Assembly (NCBI GenBank): GCA_015066345.1
Contig: SVOQ01000003.1
Coordinates: 62,001 to 126,000, forward strand
DNA from: Oscillospiraceae bacterium
Lineage (GTDB): Bacteria; Bacillota; Clostridia; Oscillospirales; Acutalibacteraceae
Length of the DNA: 64,000 nt
Direction: 5' to 3'
Both the position numbers and the translations under genes were made by a program. Below, one piece after another: positions 52,367-62,300 of this stretch (within the stretch, counting starts at the first letter, position 1; each line of letters opens with the position of its first letter). Under the pieces are notes generated by a model. The model had not been told where the DNA came from. It saw only the letters and a list, made by a program, of their open reading frames with translations, and did no database searches.

Positions 52367-53101
52367 ATGATTAATGTTACAATCTGGAACGAGGGCAGAC
52401 ACGAAAAAGAAAGCGAAAGCATTGCTAAGGTCTACCCCAACGGAATACATAATTGTATTGCGGATTTTTTAAAGACTGATGAAGAACTTTTTATAAGAAC
52501 TGCTACTCTTGATGACCCTGATAACGGTCTTCCCGAGGATGTTCTCGAGAGTACTGATGTGCTTTTATGGTGGGGTCATATGGCTCACGAATGTGTACCC
52601 GATGACCTTGTTGAGAGAATCCACAACCGCGTTATGCGTGGTATGGGCTTTATTGCGTTGCATTCCGCCCATTTTTCAAAACCCTTTATTAAACTTATGG
52701 GAACAACCTGTTCTCTTAAATGGCGTGACGGTGACCGTGAAAGATTATGGTGTATTAATCCGTCCCACCCCATAGCCAAGGGTATTCCCGAGAGTTTTGA
52801 TATTCCCGTTGAGGAAATGTACGGTGAGCGTTTTGATATTCCCGCACCGGATGAATCAGTTTTCATTGCCTGGTTCAAGGGAGGCGAAGTATTCAGAGCG
52901 GGTAACTGTTGGTATAAAGGCTTGGGTAAAGTGTTTTACTTCCAGCCCGGTCACGAGGAAAACCCCACATATTATATCCCCGAAATTCAGAAGATTATCA
53001 ACAACGCCGTTCATTGGGCAGCACCCGTTAAAGTTGTTGATGAAATTATATGTCCGTGGGTTGAGTCACCCGAAGATAATTACGACGGACCCAATAAATA
53101 A
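52367..53101 (+). CDS. ThuA-like domain protein
   Basis: A 244-residue protein of the ThuA/trehalose-utilization family (class I glutaminase-like fold without established activity). Marks are VTIWNEGRHEKESESIAKVYPNGIHN, LLWWGHMAHECVPDDLVERI, GFIALHSAHFSKPF and YFQPGHEENPTY. In sugar-utilisation loci ThuA is linked to disaccharide oxidation. Here its partner is an SGNH hydrolase 48 nt downstream, so carbohydrate modification is plausible. Confidence 0.85.
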   Translation: MINVTIWNEGRHEKESESIAKVYPNGIHNCIADFLKTDEELFIRTATLDDPDNGLPEDVLESTDVLLWWGHMAHECVPDDLVERIHNRVMRGMGFIALHSAHFSKPFIKLMGTTCSLKWRDGDRERLWCINPSHPIAKGIPESFDIPVEEMYGERFDIPAPDESVFIAWFKGGEVFRAGNCWYKGLGKVFYFQPGHEENPTYYIPEIQKIINNAVHWAAPVKVVDEIICPWVESPEDNYDGPNK

Positions 53102-53149
53102 TTATACCACTAAACTTAACTATTATCAATAAGAAAACAGGTGAATACT

Positions 53150-53764
53150 ATGATTAAATTTTTGTTTCAGGGGGATTCAATAACCGATGCAGACCGTCGT
53201 CGTGATAATGACTATAATTATGGCTACGGTTATCCTAATCTTTTTGCGTCAGAGGTTCTTAAAAACAGACCCTATGAATTTGAATTTATAAATTGCGGTA
53301 TCAGTGGCGACAGAATTGTTGACGTTTACGCAAGAATTAAAATGGATATTATTAATCTTAAGCCTGACTATATGTCATTGCTTATAGGTGTTAATGACGT
53401 GTGGCACGAGCTTAACGAAGAAAACGGTGTCGCCGCTCCTAAATTCGAAAAAATATATGATATGCTTATTTCGGAAATAATTGAAGCATTGCCCGATATT
53501 AAAATAATGCTCCTTGAACCCTTTGTACTTAAGGGTTGCGGTACTGAGAGATATTATGATGTTTTCCGCGAAGAAGTTAAAAAACGCTCGGACGCAGTAA
53601 AAAGAATTGCTGAAAAATACAATCTTAAATTTGTACCCTTACAGGCTAAGTTTGACGAAGCTGCCAAGGGTGGCAATGACACATACTGGCTTGTGGACGG
53701 TGTTCATCCTACTGCCGCGGGACATTGTCTTATTAAAGATGAAATGATGAAAGTTTTTGAATAA
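53150..53764 (+). CDS. SGNH/GDSL hydrolase
   Basis: A 204-residue esterase of the SGNH fold with no signal peptide. Block I FQGDSITDADRRRD (nucleophile Ser), block II Gly in NCGISGDRIVD, block III LIGVNDVWHE (Asn), block V DGVHPTAAGH (Asp and His). All four catalytic residues are present. Related cytoplasmic enzymes remove acetyl groups from xylo- or other oligosaccharides, which would fit the adjacent ThuA. The substrate is not determined. ATG chosen after AGGTG. Confidence 0.88.
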   Translation: MIKFLFQGDSITDADRRRDNDYNYGYGYPNLFASEVLKNRPYEFEFINCGISGDRIVDVYARIKMDIINLKPDYMSLLIGVNDVWHELNEENGVAAPKFEKIYDMLISEIIEALPDIKIMLLEPFVLKGCGTERYYDVFREEVKKRSDAVKRIAEKYNLKFVPLQAKFDEAAKGGNDTYWLVDGVHPTAAGHCLIKDEMMKVFE

Positions 53765-53809
53765 GCGGGGATGTAAAAAAAGCGCAGATCGTATAAAACC
53801 ATATATAAT

Positions 53810-53848
53810 AATGGGTTCTGCAGGTTTATTAAGCCTGTAGAACCCATT
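53810..53848 (+). terminator. long hairpin after the SGNH hydrolase
   Basis: Fifteen-bp stem with one G-U pair (53810-53824 with 53834-53848) and a 9-nt loop. The T-run is weak (CATTTA), so it may be an RNA-stabilising stem as much as a terminator. Confidence 0.55.
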
Positions 53849-53885
53849 TAAAATATAAAAGTGTTGACAATTTATGTTTTATACT

Positions 53886-53992
53886 ACGAACAAATTTCGC
53901 CACTCGACGTACCTTTGTACGCTTTCGGGCAAGTAAAACCAAGTCTGAAGCCTTGGTTTTACTCAGTTTGTCCGTTCTGCATCTTTTTTTCC
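53886..53992. repeat. hairpin-rich intergenic repeat, non-coding
   Basis: Contains CGTAC/GTACG and the perfect AAAACCAAG...CTTGGTTTT stem (53937-53962), enclosed by GAACAAA and TTTGTCCGTTC. The layout resembles an interspersed structured repeat. A frame of 82 codons crosses it on the minus strand but looks non-coding. Confidence 0.45.
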
Positions 53993-54000
53993 TATCCCCT

Positions 54001-54038
54001 AAAAATGGTTTGTAACAATTAGTTACAGACCATTTTTT
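54001..54038 (-). terminator. terminator of murA-walJ
   Basis: Sixteen-bp stem with one mismatch (54001-54016 with 54022-54037), followed by T residues on the minus strand. It overlaps the walJ stop codon. Confidence 0.75.
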
Positions 54039-54831
54039 ATACTGTAATAATTCCATCGCTGTTTTCGGGCTCGGCAACTTTTAATATGTAGTCGCGGTTT
54101 TCTAAAGCACCTATGTCAAGGAGTGTTTTAGTTGCCGTGTTGTGAGCCAACTCGGGTGTGTTATTATCCCGACTTAAGTGAGCTAAAACAATATGGGTGG
54201 TACCTTTGTTTACAAGTGCCGTAAGAGCATCCGCACAGGCATTATTTGAAAGGTGACCTATATCGGAGAGAATACGTTTTTGCAATGTGTAGGGGTACGG
54301 ACCGCTACGAAGCATTGCGATATCGTGATTTGATTCTATATAAACAAGTTTACAACCGGTTACGGAACTTAAAATTTCCGATGAAACAAACCCTGTATCC
54401 GTAGCAATTGCGGTTTTAGTAGTGCCGTCGCAACCTGTAATGACGTAACCTCTGCCATCGGCACAGTCGTGGGAGGTCTTGAAAGGTTTTATATTAAGTC
54501 CCGCAACGGATATACAATCCGTATTTATACTGATATCAACGTGCTTGGTATTAAGCACACCCTTATTTTTTAAGGCTAAAATCGTACCTGCGGAAGCATA
54601 TACGGGTATATTATGCCTTGCGGCAAAAACACTAAGACCATTGGTGTGGTCCGTATGCTCGTGGGTAAGAAAAATCCCCTTAATATTACTGATATCAATA
54701 TTATTATTTTTTAACATCAGTTCGGTTTGTTTGGCACTTCTGCCTACATCCACAAGAATACCGCCGTCACGGTCCGCTATGTAAACAGAATTGCCGCTGC
54801 TTGAAGAAAACAGCGGACAAAATCTAAGCAT
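54037..54831 (-). CDS. metallo-beta-lactamase fold hydrolase, WalJ/YycJ-like
   Basis: A 264-residue MBL-fold protein with FSSSSGNSVYIADRDGGILVDVG, the metal motif THEHTDH, a second His in SHDCADG, the Asp of ATDTGF and the C-terminal HLSRDNN. This matches WalJ (YycJ), a 5'-3' DNA exonuclease-type MBL protein linked to the WalRK genes in Bacillus, and linked to replication-cell division coordination; here it follows murA after 6 nt instead. The wall-precursor context is worth noting but the enzyme's substrate here is not shown. Confidence 0.85.
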   Translation of the reverse strand: MLRFCPLFSSSSGNSVYIADRDGGILVDVGRSAKQTELMLKNNNIDISNIKGIFLTHEHTDHTNGLSVFAARHNIPVYASAGTILALKNKGVLNTKHVDISINTDCISVAGLNIKPFKTSHDCADGRGYVITGCDGTTKTAIATDTGFVSSEILSSVTGCKLVYIESNHDIAMLRSGPYPYTLQKRILSDIGHLSNNACADALTALVNKGTTHIVLAHLSRDNNTPELAHNTATKTLLDIGALENRDYILKVAEPENSDGIITV

Positions 54832-54837
54832 ATTTAA

Positions 54838-56115
54838 TTATTCCTCTTCGAATTTTACTCGGGCAATGTCAGCACCTACGCCCGTAAGTTTTTCAATAAG
54901 CTTTTCGTAACCTCTGTCAATAAGCTTGATATTACCGACGGTTGTTTCACCCTCAGCCATAAGACCCGCTATAACCATAGCCGCACCGGCTCTTAAATCA
55001 TCGGCTTCAACGGGAGCACCGTTAAGGGTTTCAACGCCTGTAATCAAAGCGGTATCACCGTTAACAATAATATTAGCACCCATACGTCTTAATTGGTCAA
55101 TGTATTTGAAGCGGTTATCCCATACGTCTTCAACAACGGTGCTTGTACCGTTACAGGTGCAAAGAATTGTAGCAAACTGAGGTTGCATATCTGTGGGGAA
55201 ACCGGGGTGGGGGCTTGTCTTGACTCTACAAGCCTTACAACGTCTACCCTCGGAAATTATTCTTACGCTTTCGTCACCCTCGATTACCGTAACACCGCAA
55301 TCTTCAATTTTATTGGTAATTGACTCAAGGTGTTTGGGGATAACGTTATTAATTGTAACGTCACCGCCCGTTGCGGCAACTGCAACCATATAAGTACCCG
55401 CTTCAATCTGGTCGGGGATTATTGAATAAGTGCAACCGTGCATATTTTCAACACCACGGATTTTAATAACCTCGGTACCTGCACCGCGGATGTCCGCACC
55501 CATGGAGTTAAGGAAGTTAGCAAGGTCAACAATGTGGGGTTCACGAGCGGCATTTTCAATAACTGTAAGACCCTTGGCTTTAACTGCGGCGAGCATTACA
55601 TTCATAGTAGAACCAACGGAAACTACATCAAGGTAAATTGATGAACCGTAAAGCTCCTGAGCCGTAGCACAAACAACCGCCTTTTCGGTGCTTACATCTG
55701 CACCTAAAGCCTCAAATCCTTTAATGTGTTGGTCAATGGGGCGAAGACCGAAATAGCAACCGCCGGGTAACGCAACACAAGCGGATTTGAACTCACTTAA
55801 AAGAACACCTAAAAGGTAATAGGATGCTCTTAATTTACGTGTCATTTCGTCGGGAACGGGACGGGGTTCAATTTCTGTTGAATCTATAAGTAAAACTCCG
55901 TCCTCGGGTCTTGTAACCTTAGCACCGAGAAACTCGAGTATTTTAACCATAGTATTAACGTCACTGATATTGGGGACGTTTTCAATACGGCATTCTTCCC
56001 TCGCGAAGAGAGCCGCAGGAATTATAGCAAGTGCCGCATTTTTAGCGCCACTTATATTTATTTCACCGTTCAGCTTGTTTCCGCCGTGAATAACAAATTT
56101 TTCCACAAACTGCAC
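54838..56115 (-). CDS. murA: UDP-N-acetylglucosamine 1-carboxyvinyltransferase
   Basis: Transfers enolpyruvate from PEP to UDP-GlcNAc, the committed step of peptidoglycan synthesis and target of fosfomycin. The 425-residue protein has GGNKLNGEINISGAKNAALAIIPAALFA and the catalytic Cys in LPGGCYFGLRPIDQH. Cys at that position predicts fosfomycin sensitivity, by the known mechanism. Forms a two-gene unit with the WalJ-like gene. Confidence 0.96.
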   Translation of the reverse strand: MQFVEKFVIHGGNKLNGEINISGAKNAALAIIPAALFAREECRIENVPNISDVNTMVKILEFLGAKVTRPEDGVLLIDSTEIEPRPVPDEMTRKLRASYYLLGVLLSEFKSACVALPGGCYFGLRPIDQHIKGFEALGADVSTEKAVVCATAQELYGSSIYLDVVSVGSTMNVMLAAVKAKGLTVIENAAREPHIVDLANFLNSMGADIRGAGTEVIKIRGVENMHGCTYSIIPDQIEAGTYMVAVAATGGDVTINNVIPKHLESITNKIEDCGVTVIEGDESVRIISEGRRCKACRVKTSPHPGFPTDMQPQFATILCTCNGTSTVVEDVWDNRFKYIDQLRRMGANIIVNGDTALITGVETLNGAPVEADDLRAGAAMVIAGLMAEGETTVGNIKLIDRGYEKLIEKLTGVGADIARVKFEEE

Positions 56116-56289
56116 TCCTTTTTACTAATCTTATAAGAAGTTGAAAAATCAACATAATATCTCAACATAATATTACACATTACATAGTATAACACCTTTA
56201 AGATAAAAAAGGAAGTATTATTTAAAATAAACCGAGAAACAAATTGATATAAAAATACGGCAATATTTTGTGTATTCTAACAAAATTCA

Positions 56290-56323
56290 CAGAGGCACAC
56301 TTCTTATTGAAGTTATGCCTCTG
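56290..56323 (-). terminator. terminator of the SH3/C39 gene
   Basis: Eight-bp stem (56290-56297 with 56316-56323) extended by ACTTC/GAAGT, T-run on the minus strand. Confidence 0.75.
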
Positions 56324-56328
56324 TAATT

Positions 56329-57309
56329 CTATTTTGCGTACATCATTTTATAAAAGTAGGGATAATCATTTAAAAATTGTGCCAGGGTGGTACGGGAAGT
56401 TGAACCGGGGTCGTTGATATAAAATGAAGATGTTGTAAGAGTGTTGGTTGCTTTTACACCGGTTATAACAACATAGTGTTGACCACCGTTGGATTTTTTA
56501 GCACCCAGAAGTACGGGTTTACCCGATTGCAAAGTGTCGTAAATCTTTTTCAGATATCCGTCGGATGAAGTGATTATTGTATAATTTGAGGGCCAATAAA
56601 CCGCACCACCCGAGGTATAACTCAGTTTTTTTGCCATCTGGTGAGGGTATATTGTTGTACCTGTGCGGTAGCTTTCGGTCATTGCCAGGGCAGTTGTGGC
56701 ACAACCGATTTTTGCAATTGTCTGACCCGAAGAACCCAATGTTACGTTCGCCCAACGGGAGTCGGTCTGTTTGTAACTTGGTACATTTAGTTTCTTTGCT
56801 TTGTAGGTAGTTGCGGAGTTTGTTGAAGGCTTTGTGAGATAGTCGGAATGCACATAGCCTGTCTGATTTCCGTTATAAACGATTCTTGAAAAATTACCGG
56901 AGGTAGAGAGTACTGACACATACGAACCGCTTGAAAGATATGCTTTAACCGTGTGGGATGTGGAAGCACCGCTTCGTACTCTTAATTTGCCGGAGGTGGT
57001 TTTAACGGCTTTAACATCCGTTGAAACGCGGGTTATATAGTCCTGATGGCAATAACCGAATCCACCGCTTGAATACTGTACATACCAGTAATTACCGCTT
57101 TTACTATGAAGGGTAACATATGAATTTTTACTTAATCCGGTTTTTACAGATGCATCAGAAGAAGGGGATGAACGGACATTGAGTTTGGTTGACGCGGTAG
57201 TAACTCTACCCGCACCCGTAGGTTTAGCGGCTGCGCTTACCTCGGGCGAAATAATAAAAAGTGAACAACACAGGGTAAAAACTAAGGCTATATTAATAAA
57301 TTTTTTCAA
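56329..57309 (-). CDS. secreted SH3 domain and C39-like cysteine peptidase
   Basis: A 326-residue exported protein. TTG start after ACGAGGTG; signal peptide residues 1-29 (NIALVFTLCCSLFIISPEVSAAA). Two bacterial SH3 domains follow (about 38-97 and 105-162, each with LNVRSSPS/LRVRSGAS and GYCHQDYIT/GYVHSDYLT), then a C39-like peptidase domain with IGCATTALAM (catalytic Cys), GQHYVVITGV (His) and INDPGS. The SH3 repeats should bind the cell wall, and the peptidase could cleave wall peptides or a secreted substrate. Divergent from the sigma factor operon. Confidence 0.88.
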   Translation of the reverse strand: MKKFINIALVFTLCCSLFIISPEVSAAAKPTGAGRVTTASTKLNVRSSPSSDASVKTGLSKNSYVTLHSKSGNYWYVQYSSGGFGYCHQDYITRVSTDVKAVKTTSGKLRVRSGASTSHTVKAYLSSGSYVSVLSTSGNFSRIVYNGNQTGYVHSDYLTKPSTNSATTYKAKKLNVPSYKQTDSRWANVTLGSSGQTIAKIGCATTALAMTESYRTGTTIYPHQMAKKLSYTSGGAVYWPSNYTIITSSDGYLKKIYDTLQSGKPVLLGAKKSNGGQHYVVITGVKATNTLTTSSFYINDPGSTSRTTLAQFLNDYPYFYKMMYAK

Positions 57310-57559
57310 AAAATTCACCTCGTATGAAAGATTGTCATTTGTAACCGGCTCAAATAATGACTGCGTAAATCTTACCACACGAGGAATGAAATTTCATTGT
57401 ATAAAATTTGGTAACGGCAATTTTTTGACAAGGAAAAATTCTTGTGATACCATAAAAATTAAATAATAAAAAGATTTTTTAAAAAAATTAAAATTTTTAT
57501 GTCAAAAATTGAAAGTTCTTACACTATATAACAGAAGGACTTCTGAAAGGGGTGTGCAG

Positions 57560-58087
57560 GTGAGCAAAAAACAAATAGCGAACACAAAGCTTGAGCGTGA
57601 TTATAATCTGTATTTTTCTAACCTGCAACGCTTCTGTATGGTTAAACTGAAAAATCAGGAACAAGCTGATGATTGTGTTCAGGAATGCTTTTACATACTG
57701 TACCAACACTATATGAAAGACGAGGATATTAAAAATGTAGCCGGTTTTTTATATAAAGTAGCCGATAATTTAATAAAAGCTCAATGGCGGGAAAATCAAA
57801 AGGCAGAAAACATAGTTCAGATAGACGCTATATCCGATACAATCCCCGCAAAGGCGGATGAATACAGCGATCTGGATTACGATTCCTTAGCCGAAAAGCT
57901 ACTGCGGACTTTAAGCGAAAGCGAAAAAGAACTATATAAACTAAAGTATATTGAAAATAAATCCCTGGACGAAATTTCACGGGAACTGAATATGACCTAT
58001 CAGGCGGTAGCCAAGCGACTGTCACGACTACGGCAAAAGGTTAAGGATCTTATAACAGACCATTTTGAAGGAGATGACGACTTTTGA
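57560..58087 (+). CDS. ECF-like sigma-70 family factor
   Basis: A 175-residue sigma factor with regions 2 and 4 only. Region 2: LQRFCMVKLKNQEQADDCVQECFYILYQH; region 4: LRTLSESEKELYKLKYIENKSLDEISRELNMTYQAVAKRLSRLRQKVKDLI, a helix-turn-helix. GTG start after AAAGGGGTG. A TTGACA followed 17 nt later by TACCAT (57425-57453) may drive it. It overlaps the next gene by 4 nt, the usual layout of ECF sigma and anti-sigma pairs. Confidence 0.85.
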   Translation: MSKKQIANTKLERDYNLYFSNLQRFCMVKLKNQEQADDCVQECFYILYQHYMKDEDIKNVAGFLYKVADNLIKAQWRENQKAENIVQIDAISDTIPAKADEYSDLDYDSLAEKLLRTLSESEKELYKLKYIENKSLDEISRELNMTYQAVAKRLSRLRQKVKDLITDHFEGDDDF

Positions 58088-59064
58088 AAGCTTCATTAAA
58101 GCAAAACTTCATTACCAATGAAAATTTAAATGATGATATTTTCTACAACTCCTTGGCAGAAGAATTAAATAATATAATTGACGAAGAATTAAGCAAAAAT
58201 TATGAAGATATAAACGCAGAGCTTATTGACGATTGTTGTCTCGCTCTGAACGAAATATATGAGTTACAGAACGCTGAGTTCAAAAATTGTGAAAAAATAA
58301 TAAATATAAACACAATAATTAAAAAACACAACCTTCAGAACAGGAAAAAATTTGTTGTTTCGGCGGCTTGTGCAGCTATTGCAGCCTTTACGGTAGGAAC
58401 TACCATATTTACCCTCGGTAACAAAACGGTGATCTTTGAAAGTGAGCTTATAAAATCAGCAGTAGGAAAATTCGAGGAAATATTAAACCTCAGAGAACCC
58501 ACTACCCAAGAACCATCTACCGAAGAAACCACTACTGTTTTAACCACTGAGCCAATTACCCAACAAACAACAAACCCAACTACAACTGAAGTTGTATCGG
58601 AAATAAGAAATATAACCCTTATTGCACCACCCGGGTTCTACAGTACCTTTACTTCGCGGGATGAGATAAATCTTAATAATTTCTATATCTCGGTTAATTA
58701 CGCAAACGGTGAAAAAACGGTAGTACCAATTTCAGCGGGTAGCTACGAAATATGTAAACCTCAGGCGGACGGAACTACCGAAATAAAGGTTTATTATAAA
58801 GGCTTTACAACCTCGTATTATGTAACGGTTATACCGGAGGAAAAGTTGAATCCCGTTATAGTTACGTCTATTTACGGAACTTTTGCAAATGAATATACGA
58901 TAGATGATATGAGTGTAATTGCCGTGTTCAGTGACGGAACAGAAAAATGGATTCCTAAAAGCGAGTGTACAATAACCACCGAGGATTTCACGGACGGCGA
59001 CGAAACAGGTGTTATTGTAACGGTTGAATACCAAGGATGTAGTTTTCAGTTTTTGAGTGAGTGA
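58084..59064 (+). CDS. candidate membrane anti-sigma factor with Ig-like outer domains
   Basis: A 326-residue single-pass protein starting at TTG that overlaps the sigma stop. Residues 1-89 are a cytoplasmic, acidic helical domain that could bind the sigma factor; residues 90-112 are the transmembrane helix; a Thr/Pro/Glu-rich linker (about 135-175) leads to two Ig-like beta domains (about 178-258 and 259-326, with similar VYYKGF / VEYQGC motifs). No classical zinc anti-sigma (ZAS) motif is seen. Regulation by sensing outside the membrane is inferred from overlap and topology. Confidence 0.7.
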   Translation: MKASLKQNFITNENLNDDIFYNSLAEELNNIIDEELSKNYEDINAELIDDCCLALNEIYELQNAEFKNCEKIININTIIKKHNLQNRKKFVVSAACAAIAAFTVGTTIFTLGNKTVIFESELIKSAVGKFEEILNLREPTTQEPSTEETTTVLTTEPITQQTTNPTTTEVVSEIRNITLIAPPGFYSTFTSRDEINLNNFYISVNYANGEKTVVPISAGSYEICKPQADGTTEIKVYYKGFTTSYYVTVIPEEKLNPVIVTSIYGTFANEYTIDDMSVIAVFSDGTEKWIPKSECTITTEDFTDGDETGVIVTVEYQGCSFQFLSE

Positions 59065-59100
59065 AGTTTATTTTGTGAGAAAAGTTAAAGATATGTTCAT

Positions 59101-59200
59101 ACCTCCTTTCGAAAGGAGGGGGACCGCGCGTTAGCGTGGTGGAGGATTCTCGACGCATGAGCTTAGCGTCGTTGAATCGCAAGATTCAATTGTAATAAAC
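59101..59200 (+). repeat. hairpin repeat, forward copy upstream of bspA gene 1
   Basis: Begins CCTCCTTTCGAAAGGAGG, then GGGGACC, a short hairpin and GGTGGAG, ACGC hairpins, and ends GAATC-GCAA-GATTC followed by AATTGTAATAAA. The same ordered parts appear at 62816-62976. Non-coding. Confidence 0.75.
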
Positions 59201-59264
59201 TATGTTTTCTCATAAAGTAAAATGAAATATATACTTTCATATAATATTTGTTAAAAAGCAAGTT

Positions 59265-59370
59265 GGTGTCAATGGAAACTGCGTTTCCACAAACGCTCGA
59301 GGGCTCGCGTTCAGAACTCTCCACCATCGCAAGCGATGGTCCCCCTCTCTTCGAAGAGAGGTTTGACACC
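59265..59370 (-). repeat. hairpin repeat, reverse copy upstream of bspA gene 1
   Basis: Bounded by GGTGTCAA (59265-59272) and TTGACACC (59363-59370), an exact inverted pair. Inside, on the minus strand, CCTCTC...GAGAGG, GGGGGACC, ATCGC hairpin, GGTGGAGAGTTC and a GGAAAC/GTTTCC stem. Opposite orientation to the copy at 59101. Nothing else in the 59065-59397 gap is recognised. Confidence 0.75.
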
Positions 59371-59397
59371 TTATAAAACATTCCCGAGGAGGAAGCT

Positions 59398-62300
59398 ATG
59401 AAAAATATATTGAAAAAATCCTTATCAGTATTCTTAACAGTGTTGATGCTCTTATCAATAGCACCAACAAGTGTCATAACCTACGTCAGTGCTGCAGATG
59501 CAATAGAGTGGAGTTTTGACGGAGAGAATCTGATTGTAAGCGGTTCGGGTGAATTATCATCCGCATATACCTCAACTGAAGAATGGAAAAATATGCAGGA
59601 TAAATGCGTGAATGTTACCATTCAAGGTGATGTTACAATCATCGGAAATAACGCGTTCAAAGGATTCACTGCCCTTAAAAAAGTTGATGTTTTAAGTGAC
59701 GTTGAAACTGTTGGCGAGTACGCTTTTTCAGGTTGTACTTCACTTGAAGAAATAACTCTGCCTGATTCTGTTAGCGTTATTGATGAGTTTGCGTTTTCGG
59801 CTTGTACGGCTTTAAAGGATTTTCAATTCCCTCGGAATTTAAAGAAAATCAATAAATGGGCTTTCAAGGGTTGCGACTGTTTTGATAACAAGGCTCTGGT
59901 TTTGCCTGATTCGTTGCAAAAGGTGGCTTTAGGTGCTTTTAGCGGTGCTAATATAACAAGTTTAACTGCTCCATTCGCGGGTATCGGAGTTATTGATTAC
60001 GAGGATTCGATAACCAGCAGCAATGTGGGTTACATTTTCGGGAACGCATCATTTAAGGATACATACGTATGTCGAGATGGCGTTATTAACGAGTTTTATT
60101 ATGTTCCTAACTCTTTGAAAGAGGTTAACGTAACAAAATATATTTACGAAAATAATTTTCAAAATGCAAAAAAAATTGAAAAAATTGTTCTGAAGGATAC
60201 TGTAGAGGCTACGTTTATTCCGTATTTTTTCGCAAAGAGTTGTCAGGAGCTTAAGGAAGTTATAATTGAAAACCCTGATAAAATAACAAAGATATCTGAA
60301 TCGGCTTTTGATTGTTGCTATGCCTTAGAAGGCTTTACAATACCCGCAAATGTAACCGAAATCGGTTCCAGAGCTTTTGCACTTTGCAGATTTAATAATA
60401 TAGAAATTCCGGGGAAGGTTGAAAAAATAGGGGACTACGCATTTTTTAAATGCGTTGGAATTACAAGTGTCGTAATTCCCGATAGCGTTAATTCCATAGG
60501 AGAATATGCCTTTAAGGGCTGTTCAAAGCTTAAGGAGGTAAAATTCCCAAGTACATATTATACAATTGGCGAAGGTGCTTTTGATGAAACACAGTATACG
60601 GGTACAGAGGCTGATTTTGTTATTACCGAAGACGGTGAACTTACAAAATACAGGGGAAACGATACTGAAATAGTAGTGCCTGATAGTGTTACACGAATCG
60701 GTACGGTGTTTTCAGGAAACAAGGATATAACAAAGATAGTTCTTCCCGATGGTTTGTTGTATCTTGAAGAAGATGCTTTTAAGGGTTGCTCAAGTCTTAC
60801 TACAATTAATCTCCCCGATGGTTTGTCATATATTCCGGAAAATGCATTTTATGGTTGTTCAAGTCTTACAGAAATTACTATTCCTGATTCAGTTCTTGAA
60901 ATCAGAACCAATGCATTCAATGGTTGCTGTAAAATTAAAGAACTTGTGGTTCCTGATAGTGTTGTTACAATTGAATACAGAGCCTTTGCGGGTATGTGTG
61001 GCTTGGAAAAACTTACAGTTCCTTTTGTAGGAAAAAACAGAGATGCGGAAACTGATTCGGAACAAGCACTTATTGGTTATTGGTTCGATTCAAGCAATGA
61101 CGAAGATGCTCGAAGTTATTGTGGAAAATGTTTACATAACTATGAGAGAGTAACTCAGATATATCATCATCGTACAAGTCCGTATAGTTATTACTACGAC
61201 AGACGTGTTTATAAACCATGCAATTTTAAAGAATTAACAATAACCGGCGGTACGCTCAGGTCTTATGCACTTAATGAATTCGGTCTTGAGGTGCTTAATG
61301 TTGGTGCAAATGTTGAACTTATCGAAGAATATGCCGCTGATAACCTGGGACTTACGGAATTGAATTTACACGAGGATGCAAAATTCACTGAAATTCCCGA
61401 TTACGCCTTTACAAACAACAGTCTTACAACTATAACCATTCCTAAAAATGTAAAAAGAATAGGAAAGGCTTTCAGAAGTAACGCACTAACTGAAATCAAT
61501 CTGAACGAGGGACTTGAGGTTATTGACGGCTCGTTTGTGAATGCAAAAATAACTTCAATAGATTTGCCGGATAGCTTACTTGTGATTGGACGCGAGGCGT
61601 TCTGGTGTTGTACGAAACTTGAATATATTGAATTTCCTGAAAATTTAACTGAGATAGGCTTTTATGCATTTAATAGGGCAGGGCTTAAAGAAATTATCTT
61701 CTCTGAAAATATTACATATATTTCAAGAGGTGCCTTCGTAAAATGTCCGTTGAAAAAAATTGTTATGCCCGAAAGCGTTGCAAGTATTGTTGACGAAACC
61801 TTCTGGGATTGTTCAGAACTTGAGATAGTCGTAATCGGCGGAAAGGTTGAGGAAATCGGTTCTGTAGCTTTCGCTAACTGCACTTCTTTAGAAACGGTTG
61901 TTATTCCCGACAGCGTTACTTCCATAAGCGAAGATGCATTTATGGATTCTAACGAGGATATGGTTATTTACTGTAACGAGGGCTCATACGCCGAGGAATA
62001 CGCAGTAAAAAATAACATTAAATATACAACACTCGTTCTCGATTCCGTTCCTAATCAGACTTATACAGGAAAAGAAATTAAACCTGCGGTTAATGCAAAA
62101 GCCAATAACAGACCCCTGACTTTGAATACCGAGTATAAGCTCAGCTACAGTGATAATATCAATGTGGGTGTTGCAGGTATTACCGCAAGGGGACTGGGCG
62201 ACTTTAAGCACCTTATTGCTAAGGGTAAGTTCAATATTTTAGCCTGTCAGTTGAAAAATATTACTGTAAAGTACGAAGACTTTACATACTATTCACCCAA

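Noticed and set aside
53829..54077. 82-codon minus-strand frame between the SGNH and walJ genes
   Set aside because: It runs through hairpins and the walJ terminator, has no ribosome binding site and has a Lys/Arg-rich, low-quality composition.
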